Assembly: GCA_019119575.1 (NCBI GenBank)
Contig: DWWT01000017.1
Location: 62,001-126,000 of the forward strand
Length of the DNA stretch: 64,000 nt
DNA from: Candidatus Enterocloster excrementipullorum
Lineage (GTDB): Bacteria; Bacillota; Clostridia; Lachnospirales; Lachnospiraceae
Reading direction: 5' to 3'
In this document: piece by piece, positions 9,563 through 16,961 of the stretch
Position numbering within the stretch: the first letter of the stretch is position 1
Layout of the letters: every line of letters starts with the position of its first letter
The notes under the pieces: generated by a model
The model's database searches: none
Seen by the model: the letters and a program-made list of their open reading frames with translations, nothing else
Told to the model about the DNA's origin: nothing
Position numbers and translations under genes: made by a program

Positions 9563-10050
9563 GATTTTCCCTCAGTTCTGCATTTCTCCGCCCGGGAGAC
9601 AGCGTAGTTGTAAAATGCTTCCCGCTCTCCGCCGAGAACCCGATTGGAGAGCACATATCCGTGGGCAGCATCCGTGTACAGAATGATCATGGTCGGATTT
9701 TTGGCAATGCGTCTGACTGAGCGCCAGGGCAGATTTGCCTGTTTCTTTCCTACGCGGATGTGAATGCCGGACGCATCCGCCGAAAGCGTCGTATCTTCCG
9801 TGATGCGGGCAGCCTGCCTGCGGGCCCGGCGGTATATGACCAGGGGCTGCAGCACAGTAAAAACAGACAGGGCGGCGATCAGAAGCGCTCTCTGCCAGAT
9901 CAGAGCGGTCTGCCAATAGGCGACGATCAGGGCGATAATTGCCCCGGTAAAGATGAGATTGCACAAGCCCACCATGGAGCCGTAAATATAATACATGGAC
10001 AGCTGCCAGAGTTCACTGGCAGTTGTCCGGTAAGTATACTGATAAGTCAC
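9559..10050 (-). CDS. YcxB-like membrane protein
   Basis: A 163-residue protein of unknown function. Two hydrophobic segments (about 22-45 and 53-71) are followed by a soluble domain with GIHIRVGKKQANLPWRSVRR and TDAAHGYVLSNRVLGGEREA, which resembles the YcxB-like fold: a PH-like beta domain in which a W-x-x-V/I-x-x-I motif and later residues are typical. It sits between dctM and the second dctP-like gene with 4-base and 24-base junctions, so it is co-transcribed with the transporter. Family assignment is by eye and moderate. Confidence 0.65.
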   Translation of the reverse strand: MTYQYTYRTTASELWQLSMYYIYGSMVGLCNLIFTGAIIALIVAYWQTALIWQRALLIAALSVFTVLQPLVIYRRARRQAARITEDTTLSADASGIHIRVGKKQANLPWRSVRRIAKNPTMIILYTDAAHGYVLSNRVLGGEREAFYNYAVSRAEKCRTEGKS

Positions 10051-10074
10051 AGATATTCCTCCGTTAGGAAGCTG

Positions 10075-11373
10075 TTACATTGCACCCAGAAGCGTGGGCA
10101 GTCCCAAGCTGAACACCGGGAAGAAGGTGATGAGCAGCAGGGTGATAATCATGCATAAGTAGAAGGGCAGGGTAGCCTTTACAATCTGCTCCATGGGCAG
10201 CTTTGCCACAGCGGAGCCGATAAAGAGCACGGCGCCCACCGGCGGCGTCAGAAGGCCGATGCCGCAGTTTAATACAACCATGATGCCGAACTGCACCGGA
10301 TCGAGGCCGATGGAGGTTGCGATGGGCAGCAGGATGGGAGTCGCGATCAGGATGATGGGCGACATATCCATGATGCAGCCGAGCACCAGCAGGATGGCAT
10401 TTAACAGCAGGGCCAGCAGAATCGGGTTGGTGGTCAGGCCGGTGATGGCGCTTGCCGCCAGATCCGGCACATGAAGGCTTGTCAGGCAGTAGCCGAAGAT
10501 GTTGGAGGTGGCAATCAGGATCAGCACGATGGAAAGCGTGTCGATGCAGTCGCCGATTACTCTCCACACGCCCTTCCAGTCAAGGCCCTTGTAAATGAAC
10601 ACGCTGACGATCAGGCTGTAGATTACGGCGATAGCCGCGGACTCCGTAGCGGTGAACACGCCGCCGACCACGCCGACAACCACGATGAGAACTGCGGCCA
10701 GGGCCCAGAAGGAAACGGAGAGCTGTTTAATCAGGTTCTTCATGCTGAACTTGTCGCCCTTGGGATAATTGCGCTTCACAGAGATGATGTAGGAGCCAAT
10801 CATCAGGGATACGGCCAGCAGGGCGCCGGGAATATAACCGGCCAGGAAAAGGCTTCCCACGGAGATACCGCCTGCGGTGGTAGCATAGATAACCATGTTG
10901 TGGCTGGGGGGAACCAGAAGTCCCTCGCAGGAGGAAGTGATGGTAACGGCTGTAGAAAAGTCTCCGTCATAGCCCTGATCCACCATCATGGGGATGAGGA
11001 TGGAACCCAGGGATGCGGTGTCTGCCGCAGCGGAACCGGAAATTCCTCCGAAGAAATAGGAAGCAACGATATTTACCATGGCCATGCCGCCGCGCATCCA
11101 TCCCACGCAGGCATTGGCCAGCGCGATCAATTTCTCAGAAATACCTCCGGTGCCCATCAGGCAGCCCATGGTGATAAAGAAGGGAACGGCCATCAGGCTG
11201 AAGGAGTTGATGCCCTTTACCATCTGCTGGCAGATGGTAGTCAGGGGCAGGCCCTGGTACAAAAGGCAGAGCACGGAAGAGAGCGCAACTCCGTAAGCGA
11301 TGGGGAAGCGGAGGAAAATCATAAGGAAGAAGCTTCCCAAAAGTACCAAAATCGCAGTTGTATCTGTCATCAC
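10075..11373 (-). CDS. TRAP transporter large permease (DctM type)
   Basis: A 432-residue polytopic protein, the sodium-driven translocation subunit of a tripartite (TRAP) transporter. Typical family stretches are SLMAVPFFITMGCLMGTGG, GGISGSAAADTASLGSILIP, PPSHNMVIYATTAGGISVG and NCGIGLLTPPVGAVLFIGSA. Hydrophobic segments cover nearly the whole length, matching the 12 or more helices of DctM. Its start overlaps the end of dctQ by 4 bases (ATGA). The likely substrate is a small organic anion, as for most of the family; nothing in the sequence fixes which. Confidence 0.95.
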   Translation of the reverse strand: MMTDTTAILVLLGSFFLMIFLRFPIAYGVALSSVLCLLYQGLPLTTICQQMVKGINSFSLMAVPFFITMGCLMGTGGISEKLIALANACVGWMRGGMAMVNIVASYFFGGISGSAAADTASLGSILIPMMVDQGYDGDFSTAVTITSSCEGLLVPPSHNMVIYATTAGGISVGSLFLAGYIPGALLAVSLMIGSYIISVKRNYPKGDKFSMKNLIKQLSVSFWALAAVLIVVVGVVGGVFTATESAAIAVIYSLIVSVFIYKGLDWKGVWRVIGDCIDTLSIVLILIATSNIFGYCLTSLHVPDLAASAITGLTTNPILLALLLNAILLVLGCIMDMSPIILIATPILLPIATSIGLDPVQFGIMVVLNCGIGLLTPPVGAVLFIGSAVAKLPMEQIVKATLPFYLCMIITLLLITFFPVFSLGLPTLLGAM

Positions 11374-11888
11374 TTAGCCTCCTTTACACAAATGCTCTTT
11401 ATATGGTTATAGAGAGCCTCGATCTCGAAAATCAGCATGGCAACGCCTGCCAGGGGAACCGGGAAGTAGAGCCAGAACCGGGACAGCCAGGGCATACTTA
11501 CATAGAAGCCCTTGGAGCCGATGCCGGAGGCGTAGCTCCAGCCCACAACGATCATGATCAGGGCTAAGATCAGCACGCAGATATCCGCTAAAATGTCCAG
11601 AAACTTTACCAGCCCCTTGGGAAGGTAGCGGTCCAGGGCGGTCATGCGGATGTGGGCGCCGCGGCGGATGGCCAGGGCTGCGGAGAGCACAGCCATGTAG
11701 GACATCAGGGTAAGAACAACCTCCTCGCTCCATGCCGGATCGGGGATAAAGGAAACATACCGGCCCACAACGGCGAAGCTGGTGATGGCGATATCCGCCA
11801 CCAGAAGCAGCTTGCAGACAAACATAACGATTTTGTAGGTCACGTCGTAGGCGGGTTTGATGCGGTCGATTTTATCAAAAATTGACAT
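11370..11888 (-). CDS. TRAP transporter small permease (DctQ type)
   Basis: A 172-residue four-helix membrane protein, the small subunit that supports DctM. It contains the family stretch PDPAWSEEVVLTLMSYMAVLSAA followed by RRGAHIRMTALDRYLP. It lies 68 bases downstream of the lipoprotein receptor gene and overlaps dctM, the standard P-Q-M order. Confidence 0.92.
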   Translation of the reverse strand: MSIFDKIDRIKPAYDVTYKIVMFVCKLLLVADIAITSFAVVGRYVSFIPDPAWSEEVVLTLMSYMAVLSAALAIRRGAHIRMTALDRYLPKGLVKFLDILADICVLILALIMIVVGWSYASGIGSKGFYVSMPWLSRFWLYFPVPLAGVAMLIFEIEALYNHIKSICVKEAK

Positions 11889-11956
11889 TTTTCATACCTC
11901 TTTCTGAAAGCGGGCACAGAGGGGTTTAATCGCTCTGTGCCCTGTGCTGTTGCTGC

Positions 11957-13117
11957 TTACTGTGCAAGATCCAGAATTGCCTGATACAGGTCCGCGTTGT
12001 CAGCGGAGTACTCGGCGATTACATCCGCGCAGGCCTCCTGCCAGGGGGTCTTGTCCTCCACATCTACTACGTTCACGCCGGCGGCTCTTAACTCGTCAAG
12101 AACCGCGTTCTCATTCTCCTCGGCGATCTGAGCGTTGAATTCGGAAGCGTACTGAGAAGCCTCCAGCACACACTCTCTCTGCGCCTCGGTCAGCTTGTTG
12201 TTCCACGCGTCGTCCGTAATGATAACCTGTACGGCGCCCATCTGATGTCCGTCCAGAATCAGGTTGGGTGCAACTTCCTGGAAGGCATTGGACTGGTAGT
12301 TGGTGATGGGCTGCTCCGCGCCGTCAACCACACCGGTCTGAAGAGAAGAGTAGAGCTCTGTGAAGGCAACGACGGTGGGGTTTGCGCCCAGGGCCTCTAC
12401 GGTGGCAACCATAATGGGGTCATTGGAAACACGCAGCTTCATGCCGGCCAGATCTTCAATTGAGCTTACAGGATCAACGGTAAAGAAGTGGCGGAAGCCC
12501 TCTTCCGCATAGAACAGACCTCTTACACCCAGGCCCAGATCCTCAGGCTCCATAAGGAATTCCTCGGCAAGATCGCTGTTTGCAAAAGCCCAGTAGTGCT
12601 CTCTGTCCGTAAAGGTATAGGGAATGGTGAGCAGATTGGATTTTGCCGTGCCATATGCGGTCAGAGATGCTGCGGAAATACGGGCAATGTCAATCGTACC
12701 GCCTCCGCCCAGCATAGTGTCCAGCACATCTCCCTCGGCACCGAGAACGCCGCTGGCCTGCAGATCAATGGTGATGGATCCGCCGGAGAGCTCCTCTACC
12801 TTCTCCTTAAATGCGGTAGCCGTCTGACCAACAACGGTGTCCAGAGGATTTACTTCCGCGTAAACCAGGGTGACAGCGGGATCGTCCGCGGCATCTGCAT
12901 TTACCTCACCGGAAGCGGCCTCGGCGCCTTCCTCAGCGGCAGCCTCTGTATCTTCAGCCTCCTCAGCGGCCTCTGCGTCCGCGCCTGCCTCCTCAGCGGC
13001 GGCAGCCGTGGTTTCGGGGGCAGTCGTAGTGGTCTCCGGCTCCTTGAGTCCGCAGCCGGCCAGGGAGCATACCATGGCGGCACCAAGAGCAGCGCCTAAA
13101 AGTTTTTTCTTCATCAT
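11957..13117 (-). CDS. TRAP transporter substrate-binding lipoprotein (DctP type)
   Basis: A 386-residue extracytoplasmic receptor. The signal peptide ends in a lipobox (CSLAGCG, Cys about residue 22), followed by an Ala/Glu-rich linker of about 60 residues and then the DctP domain. That domain includes TVVGQTATAFKEKVEELSGG, LKVRVSNDPI-like LRVSNDPIMVATVEALGANP and SSLQTGVVDGAEQPITNYQS. The arginine in LRVSND is at the position that usually pairs with a ligand carboxylate, suggesting an organic acid. It is the first gene of the operon; GAGGAGG lies just before the paired ATGs at 13117 and 13114. Confidence 0.95.
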   Translation of the reverse strand: MMKKKLLGAALGAAMVCSLAGCGLKEPETTTTAPETTAAAAEEAGADAEAAEEAEDTEAAAEEGAEAASGEVNADAADDPAVTLVYAEVNPLDTVVGQTATAFKEKVEELSGGSITIDLQASGVLGAEGDVLDTMLGGGGTIDIARISAASLTAYGTAKSNLLTIPYTFTDREHYWAFANSDLAEEFLMEPEDLGLGVRGLFYAEEGFRHFFTVDPVSSIEDLAGMKLRVSNDPIMVATVEALGANPTVVAFTELYSSLQTGVVDGAEQPITNYQSNAFQEVAPNLILDGHQMGAVQVIITDDAWNNKLTEAQRECVLEASQYASEFNAQIAEENENAVLDELRAAGVNVVDVEDKTPWQEACADVIAEYSADNADLYQAILDLAQ

Positions 13118-13166
13118 ACATCCTCCTCACATTTGCTTTATGGATTTTTTATGAAATCCTAACATT

Positions 13167-13176
13167 TTGTTAACAA
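13167..13176. promoter_or_regulatory. Palindromic operator candidate upstream of TRAP operon
   Basis: TTGTTAACAA is a perfect 10-bp palindrome just downstream of a possible minus-strand -10 box (13181-13186), where a repressor would block the TRAP operon. The regulator is not in the immediate neighbourhood. Chance occurrence in AT-rich leader DNA is possible. Confidence 0.35.
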
Positions 13177-13376
13177 CAACATTATAACGTGTTTATATTC
13201 GGAGGAAAATGGGAAATTATTAAGATTGCTAGTAGAATTTTGTCATGATAAGAAAATCTTGTGCATATATCCCAGAATACACGGAGGGAACGGTTCTTTT
13301 GTTAACTGTTTTGAACGATATTCGGAGAAATGGGTTCCTGCGCGGAGCCGGAAGGCTTTGAAAAAGAAGATGCATA

Positions 13377-13405
13377 TTGACTTTACGGAAAAGCGGGATT
13401 ACAAT
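13377..13405 (+). promoter_or_regulatory. Sigma-A promoter of alpha/beta hydrolase gene
   Basis: TTGACT (13377-13382) and TACAAT (13400-13405) are separated by 17 bases. The start codon at 13438 follows AAGGAGGA, so the leader would be about 25 bases. Confidence 0.65.
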
Positions 13406-13437
13406 GCCGTTATAATACCGTTAAGGAGGAGAAGGAT

Positions 13438-14223
13438 ATGGAACAGATACAAACTCCTTTTGGAGGAATCTTGGAATTGTACCCCTCTTCCGGGGAGCGT
13501 GCTGAGGAGACCGTGCTCATCTGCCCGGGCGGCGGCTATAGTTTCCTTGCTCCCCGGGAGGCAGAACCCATTGCGGAAGCTTTCGGGGAGGCGGGATATC
13601 ATGCCGCCGTGCTGAAATATTGTTTGGATAAAGAACCGCTTGGCACGAATCCCGTGCGGGAGCTTGCTTGGAGCGCCCGCTGGCTGCGGACAAACCCTGC
13701 CTGGGAGGGAAAGGCCTGTCGGATTTGGGTGGCCGGATTCTCCGCAGGCGGACATTTGGCGGCCAGTCTGGGAGTTTTGTGGAATGAGGAATCTGTATTC
13801 ACACCGGAGGAGCGGGAGAAAAACCGGCCGGACGGGCTGATCCTGGGATATCCTGTTATTTCTATGGATACGTACGGTCATGAGAGATCCACCCGGCGCC
13901 TCACAGGAGGGGATCCGAAGCTTGTGGAGCTGTTCTCTCTCGAGAAGAGAGATCTGAAAGAGACGCCGCCCGTATTTTTGTGGAATACCAGGGAAGATGA
14001 AAAGGTCTCTTCGCTGAATTCCCTGCTCTTTGCCCGGAAACTTTTTCTGGATGGGGTGGACTGTGAGTATCATATGTTCCACAGGGGGCTCCACGGCATG
14101 AGCCTGGCCACCGCCAATGTGGAGTCCGAGGAGGAAAATCTGCACCCGGATGCGCATGTGGCGCACTGGCTGTCTCTGTGCCTGGAGTGGATGAATGAAG
14201 TGAAAGAAGTACGTACAAATTAA
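13438..14223 (+). CDS. Alpha/beta hydrolase, acetylesterase-like (BD-FAE/Axe type)
   Basis: A 261-residue single-domain serine hydrolase without a signal peptide, so cytoplasmic. An oxyanion-type motif ICPGGGYSFLAPREAEPIA lies near residue 30. The nucleophile elbow is GFSAGGH with S102. The charge-relay residues are probably an aspartate in NTREDEKV and H219 in HRGLHGMSL. This layout fits small-molecule or carbohydrate acetylesterases of gut Firmicutes. It stands alone between the divergent TRAP operon and rpsO. The actual ester substrate cannot be told from sequence. Confidence 0.88.
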   Translation: MEQIQTPFGGILELYPSSGERAEETVLICPGGGYSFLAPREAEPIAEAFGEAGYHAAVLKYCLDKEPLGTNPVRELAWSARWLRTNPAWEGKACRIWVAGFSAGGHLAASLGVLWNEESVFTPEEREKNRPDGLILGYPVISMDTYGHERSTRRLTGGDPKLVELFSLEKRDLKETPPVFLWNTREDEKVSSLNSLLFARKLFLDGVDCEYHMFHRGLHGMSLATANVESEEENLHPDAHVAHWLSLCLEWMNEVKEVRTN

Positions 14224-14226
14224 TGC

Positions 14227-14255
14227 TTTACAAGGCAGGCGGGCTGTGCTATACT
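14227..14255 (+). promoter_or_regulatory. Promoter of rpsO-pnp
   Basis: TTTACA (14227-14232) and TATACT (14250-14255) are spaced by exactly 17 bases. Transcription would begin near 14262, giving a leader of about 90 bases before rpsO. Confidence 0.8.
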
Positions 14256-14261
14256 GAATCG

Positions 14262-14350
14262 GTATGAACTGACGCCGATGCTCGGCGGCCCGGTGACTCC
14301 AGCCGGCGGCCTGGTATGCGGTGAGAATAAGAATTTTAGGAGGAAATATC
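14262..14350 (+). promoter_or_regulatory. Structured rpsO leader, possible S15 autoregulatory site
   Basis: The predicted leader holds a GC-rich hairpin CGCCGA/TCGGCG (14273-14287, three-base loop), followed by a second GC-rich inverted region (about 14287-14312). Many bacteria use rpsO leader structures for feedback by ribosomal protein S15. The fold here is seen by eye only, and no known S15 leader class was matched. Confidence 0.4.
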
Positions 14351-14617
14351 ATGATTTCAAAGGAAAAGAAAGCCCAGATTATTGCAGAGTACGGACGTAA
14401 GCCTGGCGATACCGGTTCACCGGAGGTTCAGATCGCCATCCTGACGGAGCGGATTGCGGAGCTCACCGCTCATCTTCAGCAGAATCCCAAGGATCACCAC
14501 TCCAGAAGAGGCCTGCTGATGATGGTTGGACAGAGAAGAGGTTTGCTTGATTATTTAAAGAAGACCAACCTGGAAGGCTACCGGGCATTGATTGAGAGAC
14601 TTGGAATCAGAAAGTAG
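14351..14617 (+). CDS. rpsO: 30S ribosomal protein S15
   Basis: An 88-residue S15, which binds the central domain of 16S rRNA early in 30S assembly. The whole protein matches the family, including [35 protein letters not shown] and [13 protein letters not shown] 14351 follows AGGAGGAAATATC; in-frame codons upstream add leader-derived residues and are not used. It is transcribed with pnp, with an intervening hairpin. Confidence 0.97.
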   Translation: MISKEKKAQIIAEYGRKPGDTGSPEVQIAILTERIAELTAHLQQNPKDHHSRRGLLMMVGQRRGLLDYLKKTNLEGYRALIERLGIRK

Positions 14618-14626
14618 TTCTGACAT

Positions 14627-14650
14627 TAGGGTGGAGAAACCTCCACCCTA
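14627..14650 (+). terminator. rpsO-pnp intercistronic hairpin
   Basis: A perfect 10-bp stem TAGGGTGGAG/CTCCACCCTA with loop AAAC. It is followed by TATTTG rather than a U run, so it is probably an attenuator, a processing site or an mRNA-stabilising hairpin rather than a full terminator. A stem-loop between rpsO and pnp is the known RNase-targeted site in other bacteria. Confidence 0.65.
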
Positions 14651-14680
14651 TATTTGCATGCCTAGAAAAGGAGATACAGT

Positions 14681-16774
14681 ATGTTCAAAAGCTTCAGTAT
14701 GGACCTGGCGGGCCGCAGGCTGACCGTGGAGATCGGCAGAGTGGCGGCTCAGGCCAACGGTGCCGCATTTATGCATTACGGGGACACCGTGGTTTTGTCC
14801 ACGGCCACCGCATCCGCAAAGCCCAGGGAAGGCATTGATTTCTTTCCCCTGAGCGTGGAATATGAGGAAAAACAGTACGCAGTGGGAAAGATTCCCGGCG
14901 GCTTTAATAAGAGAGAGGGAAAGGCTTCTGAGAACGCCATCCTCACCTCCCGCGTAATTGACCGCCCTATGCGTCCGCTCTTCCCCAAGGACTACCGCAA
15001 CGATGTAACGCTGGACAACATCGTTATGTCCGTTGATCCGGACTGCAGTCCGGAGCTCACCGCTATGCTGGGTTCTGCCATCGCTACCAGCATTTCCGAC
15101 ATTCCCTTTGACGGTCCCTGCGCCATGACCCAGGTGGGCCTGATTGACGGGGAGTTCATTATCAATCCCACATCTGACCAGAAGCAGGTGTCCGATCTGG
15201 CCTTGACCGTGGCTTCCACCAGAGAAAAGGTAATCATGATCGAGGCCGGCGCAAACGAGGTTCCGGAGCAGAAGATGATTGACGCCATCTTTAAGGCCCA
15301 TGAGGTGAACCAGGAGCTGATCAAATTTATCGATACCATTGTGGCGGAGTGCGGCAAGGAGAAGCACAGCTACGAGAGCTGCGCGGTTCCCGAGGAGCTG
15401 TTTGCGGCCATTAAGGAAATCGTTCCTCCCCAGGAGATGGAGGAGGCGGTATTTACCGACGACAAGCAGACCAGGGAGAACAACATCGCCGCCATCACCG
15501 AGCGCCTGGAGGAGGCGTTCGCTGAGAATGAGGAGTGGCTGCCGCTCTTGGGCGACGCGATTTACCAGTATGAGAAGAAGACGGTTCGCAAGATGATTCT
15601 GAAGGACCACAAACGTCCGGACGGCCGGGCCATCAATCAGATCCGTCCTCTGGCCGCAGAAATCGACATTCTGCCCAGAGTGCACGGTTCCGGCATGTTT
15701 ACCCGCGGGCAGACACAGATTCTGAATGCCTGCACCCTGGCTCCCTTATCCGAGGCCCAGAAGCTGGACGGCATGGACGTGAATGAGACCAGCAAGCGCT
15801 ATATGCACCACTACAATTTCCCCTCCTTCTCCGTGGGCGAGACAAAGCCCAGCAGAGGACCGGGACGCCGGGAGATCGGCCACGGCGCTCTGGCAGAGCG
15901 CGCTCTGATTCCCGTGCTTCCCAGCGAGGAAGAGTTCCCCTACGCCATCCGCACGGTGTCCGAGACCATGGAGTCCAACGGCTCCACCTCTCAGGCATCC
16001 ATCTGCGCCTCCACCCTGTCCCTGATGGCGGCAGGCGTGCCCATCAAGGAGATGGTAGCCGGTATTTCCTGCGGCCTTGTGACCGGGGAGACGGATGACG
16101 ACTACATTGTGCTTACGGATATCCAGGGCCTGGAGGATTTCTTCGGGGATATGGACTTTAAGGTGGGCGGAACCAAGAACGGCATCACTGCCATCCAGAT
16201 GGACATCAAGATCCACGGACTGACTCGGCCGATCATCGAGGAGGCCATTGCCAGGACAAGGGAGGCACGGATGTACATTCTGGACGAGATCATGAAGCCT
16301 GTGATCTCCGAGCCAAGAAAGCAGCTCAGCCCCTATGCGCCTAAGATCAAGCAGATCACCATTGATCCCCAGAAGATCGGAGACGTGGTAGGCAAGCAGG
16401 GCAAGACGATCAACAAGATCATTGAGGAGACCGGCGTGAAGATCGATATCACGGATGACGGCGCTGTGAATGTCTGCGGCACGGATCAGGCCATGATTGA
16501 CAAAGCCATCGCGATTATCACCAGCATTGTCACGGACATTGAGCCGGGCATGGTGTTCACCGGCAAGGTGGTGCGGATCATGAATTTCGGCGCTTTCGTG
16601 GAGCTGTCCCCCAATAAGGACGGCATGATCCATATCTCCAAGCTGTCCGACAAGCGGGTCGGCAAGGTGGAGGATGTGGTGAACATCGGCGACGAGGTTA
16701 CGGTAAAGGTCCTTGAGGTGGATAAGATGGGCAGGATTAACCTGACCATGCGGCCAAGCGATCTGGCGAAATAA
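14681..16774 (+). CDS. pnp: Polyribonucleotide nucleotidyltransferase (PNPase)
   Basis: A 697-residue PNPase, a phosphorolytic 3'-5' exonuclease of RNA turnover. It has the first RNase PH domain (1 to about 210), a helical linker, and a second RNase PH domain containing FPSFSVGETKPSRGPGRREI, EFPYAIRTVSETMESNGSTS and the catalytic region near MDFKVGGTKNGITAIQMD. A KH domain follows (about 555-615, IGDVVGKQGKTINKIIEETG) and then S1 (about 620-693, FTGKVVRIMNFGAFVELSP). It starts 63 bases after rpsO. Confidence 0.98.
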   Translation: MFKSFSMDLAGRRLTVEIGRVAAQANGAAFMHYGDTVVLSTATASAKPREGIDFFPLSVEYEEKQYAVGKIPGGFNKREGKASENAILTSRVIDRPMRPLFPKDYRNDVTLDNIVMSVDPDCSPELTAMLGSAIATSISDIPFDGPCAMTQVGLIDGEFIINPTSDQKQVSDLALTVASTREKVIMIEAGANEVPEQKMIDAIFKAHEVNQELIKFIDTIVAECGKEKHSYESCAVPEELFAAIKEIVPPQEMEEAVFTDDKQTRENNIAAITERLEEAFAENEEWLPLLGDAIYQYEKKTVRKMILKDHKRPDGRAINQIRPLAAEIDILPRVHGSGMFTRGQTQILNACTLAPLSEAQKLDGMDVNETSKRYMHHYNFPSFSVGETKPSRGPGRREIGHGALAERALIPVLPSEEEFPYAIRTVSETMESNGSTSQASICASTLSLMAAGVPIKEMVAGISCGLVTGETDDDYIVLTDIQGLEDFFGDMDFKVGGTKNGITAIQMDIKIHGLTRPIIEEAIARTREARMYILDEIMKPVISEPRKQLSPYAPKIKQITIDPQKIGDVVGKQGKTINKIIEETGVKIDITDDGAVNVCGTDQAMIDKAIAIITSIVTDIEPGMVFTGKVVRIMNFGAFVELSPNKDGMIHISKLSDKRVGKVEDVVNIGDEVTVKVLEVDKMGRINLTMRPSDLAK

Positions 16775-16800
16775 GAGAATATGCCTGTATGCAGGCTTTT

Positions 16801-16840
16801 GCGGCGGCGGGAAACCGGCCGCCGCTTTTTGCTATTTTTC
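16801..16840 (+). terminator. Intrinsic terminator of rpsO-pnp
   Basis: An 8-bp GC stem, GCGGCGGC at 16801-16808 paired with GCCGCCGC at 16818-16825, is followed by TTTTTGCTATTTTT. Confidence 0.88.
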
Positions 16841-16852
16841 CGGTTTTTTAAT

Positions 16853-16882
16853 TTGACGGATGCGCCGACCGTATCATATAAT
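16853..16882 (+). promoter_or_regulatory. Promoter of antiporter gene
   Basis: TTGACG (16853-16858) and TATAAT (16877-16882) have an 18-base spacer. The leader to GTG 16962 would be about 72 bases. Confidence 0.7.
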
Positions 16883-16961
16883 AATAAATCATTGCTGCGC
16901 ATCAGCGTTTCCGGCCCCCGCGAGCCGGCGGAAAAGAAAAAAGAAAGGATGAAAACTGCCT

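Larger units (their letters stand above)
13118..13437. other. Divergent intergenic region between TRAP operon and hydrolase
   Basis: This gap of 320 bases holds no convincing gene. On the minus strand, TATAAT at 13181-13186 could serve the TRAP operon, but its -35 is weak. A perfect 10-bp palindrome, TTGTTAACAA, lies at 13167-13176 between that -10 and the first gene and may be an operator. On the plus strand a better promoter lies at 13377-13405. The middle (13210-13370) shows no clear signal. Confidence 0.6.

Noticed and set aside
10471-11412. 313-codon plus-strand open frame
   Set aside because: Antisense to dctM; a GC-rich shadow rich in His/Gly/Asp without domain features.
13226-13615. 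Small plus-strand open frame upstream of the alpha/beta hydrolase gene
   Set aside because: It crosses the promoter and overlaps the real gene in another frame; no ribosome-binding site and no similarity.
15746-16633. 295-codon minus-strand open frame (and 14648-15685)
   Set aside because: Antisense to pnp, whose own reading is fully supported by domain motifs.
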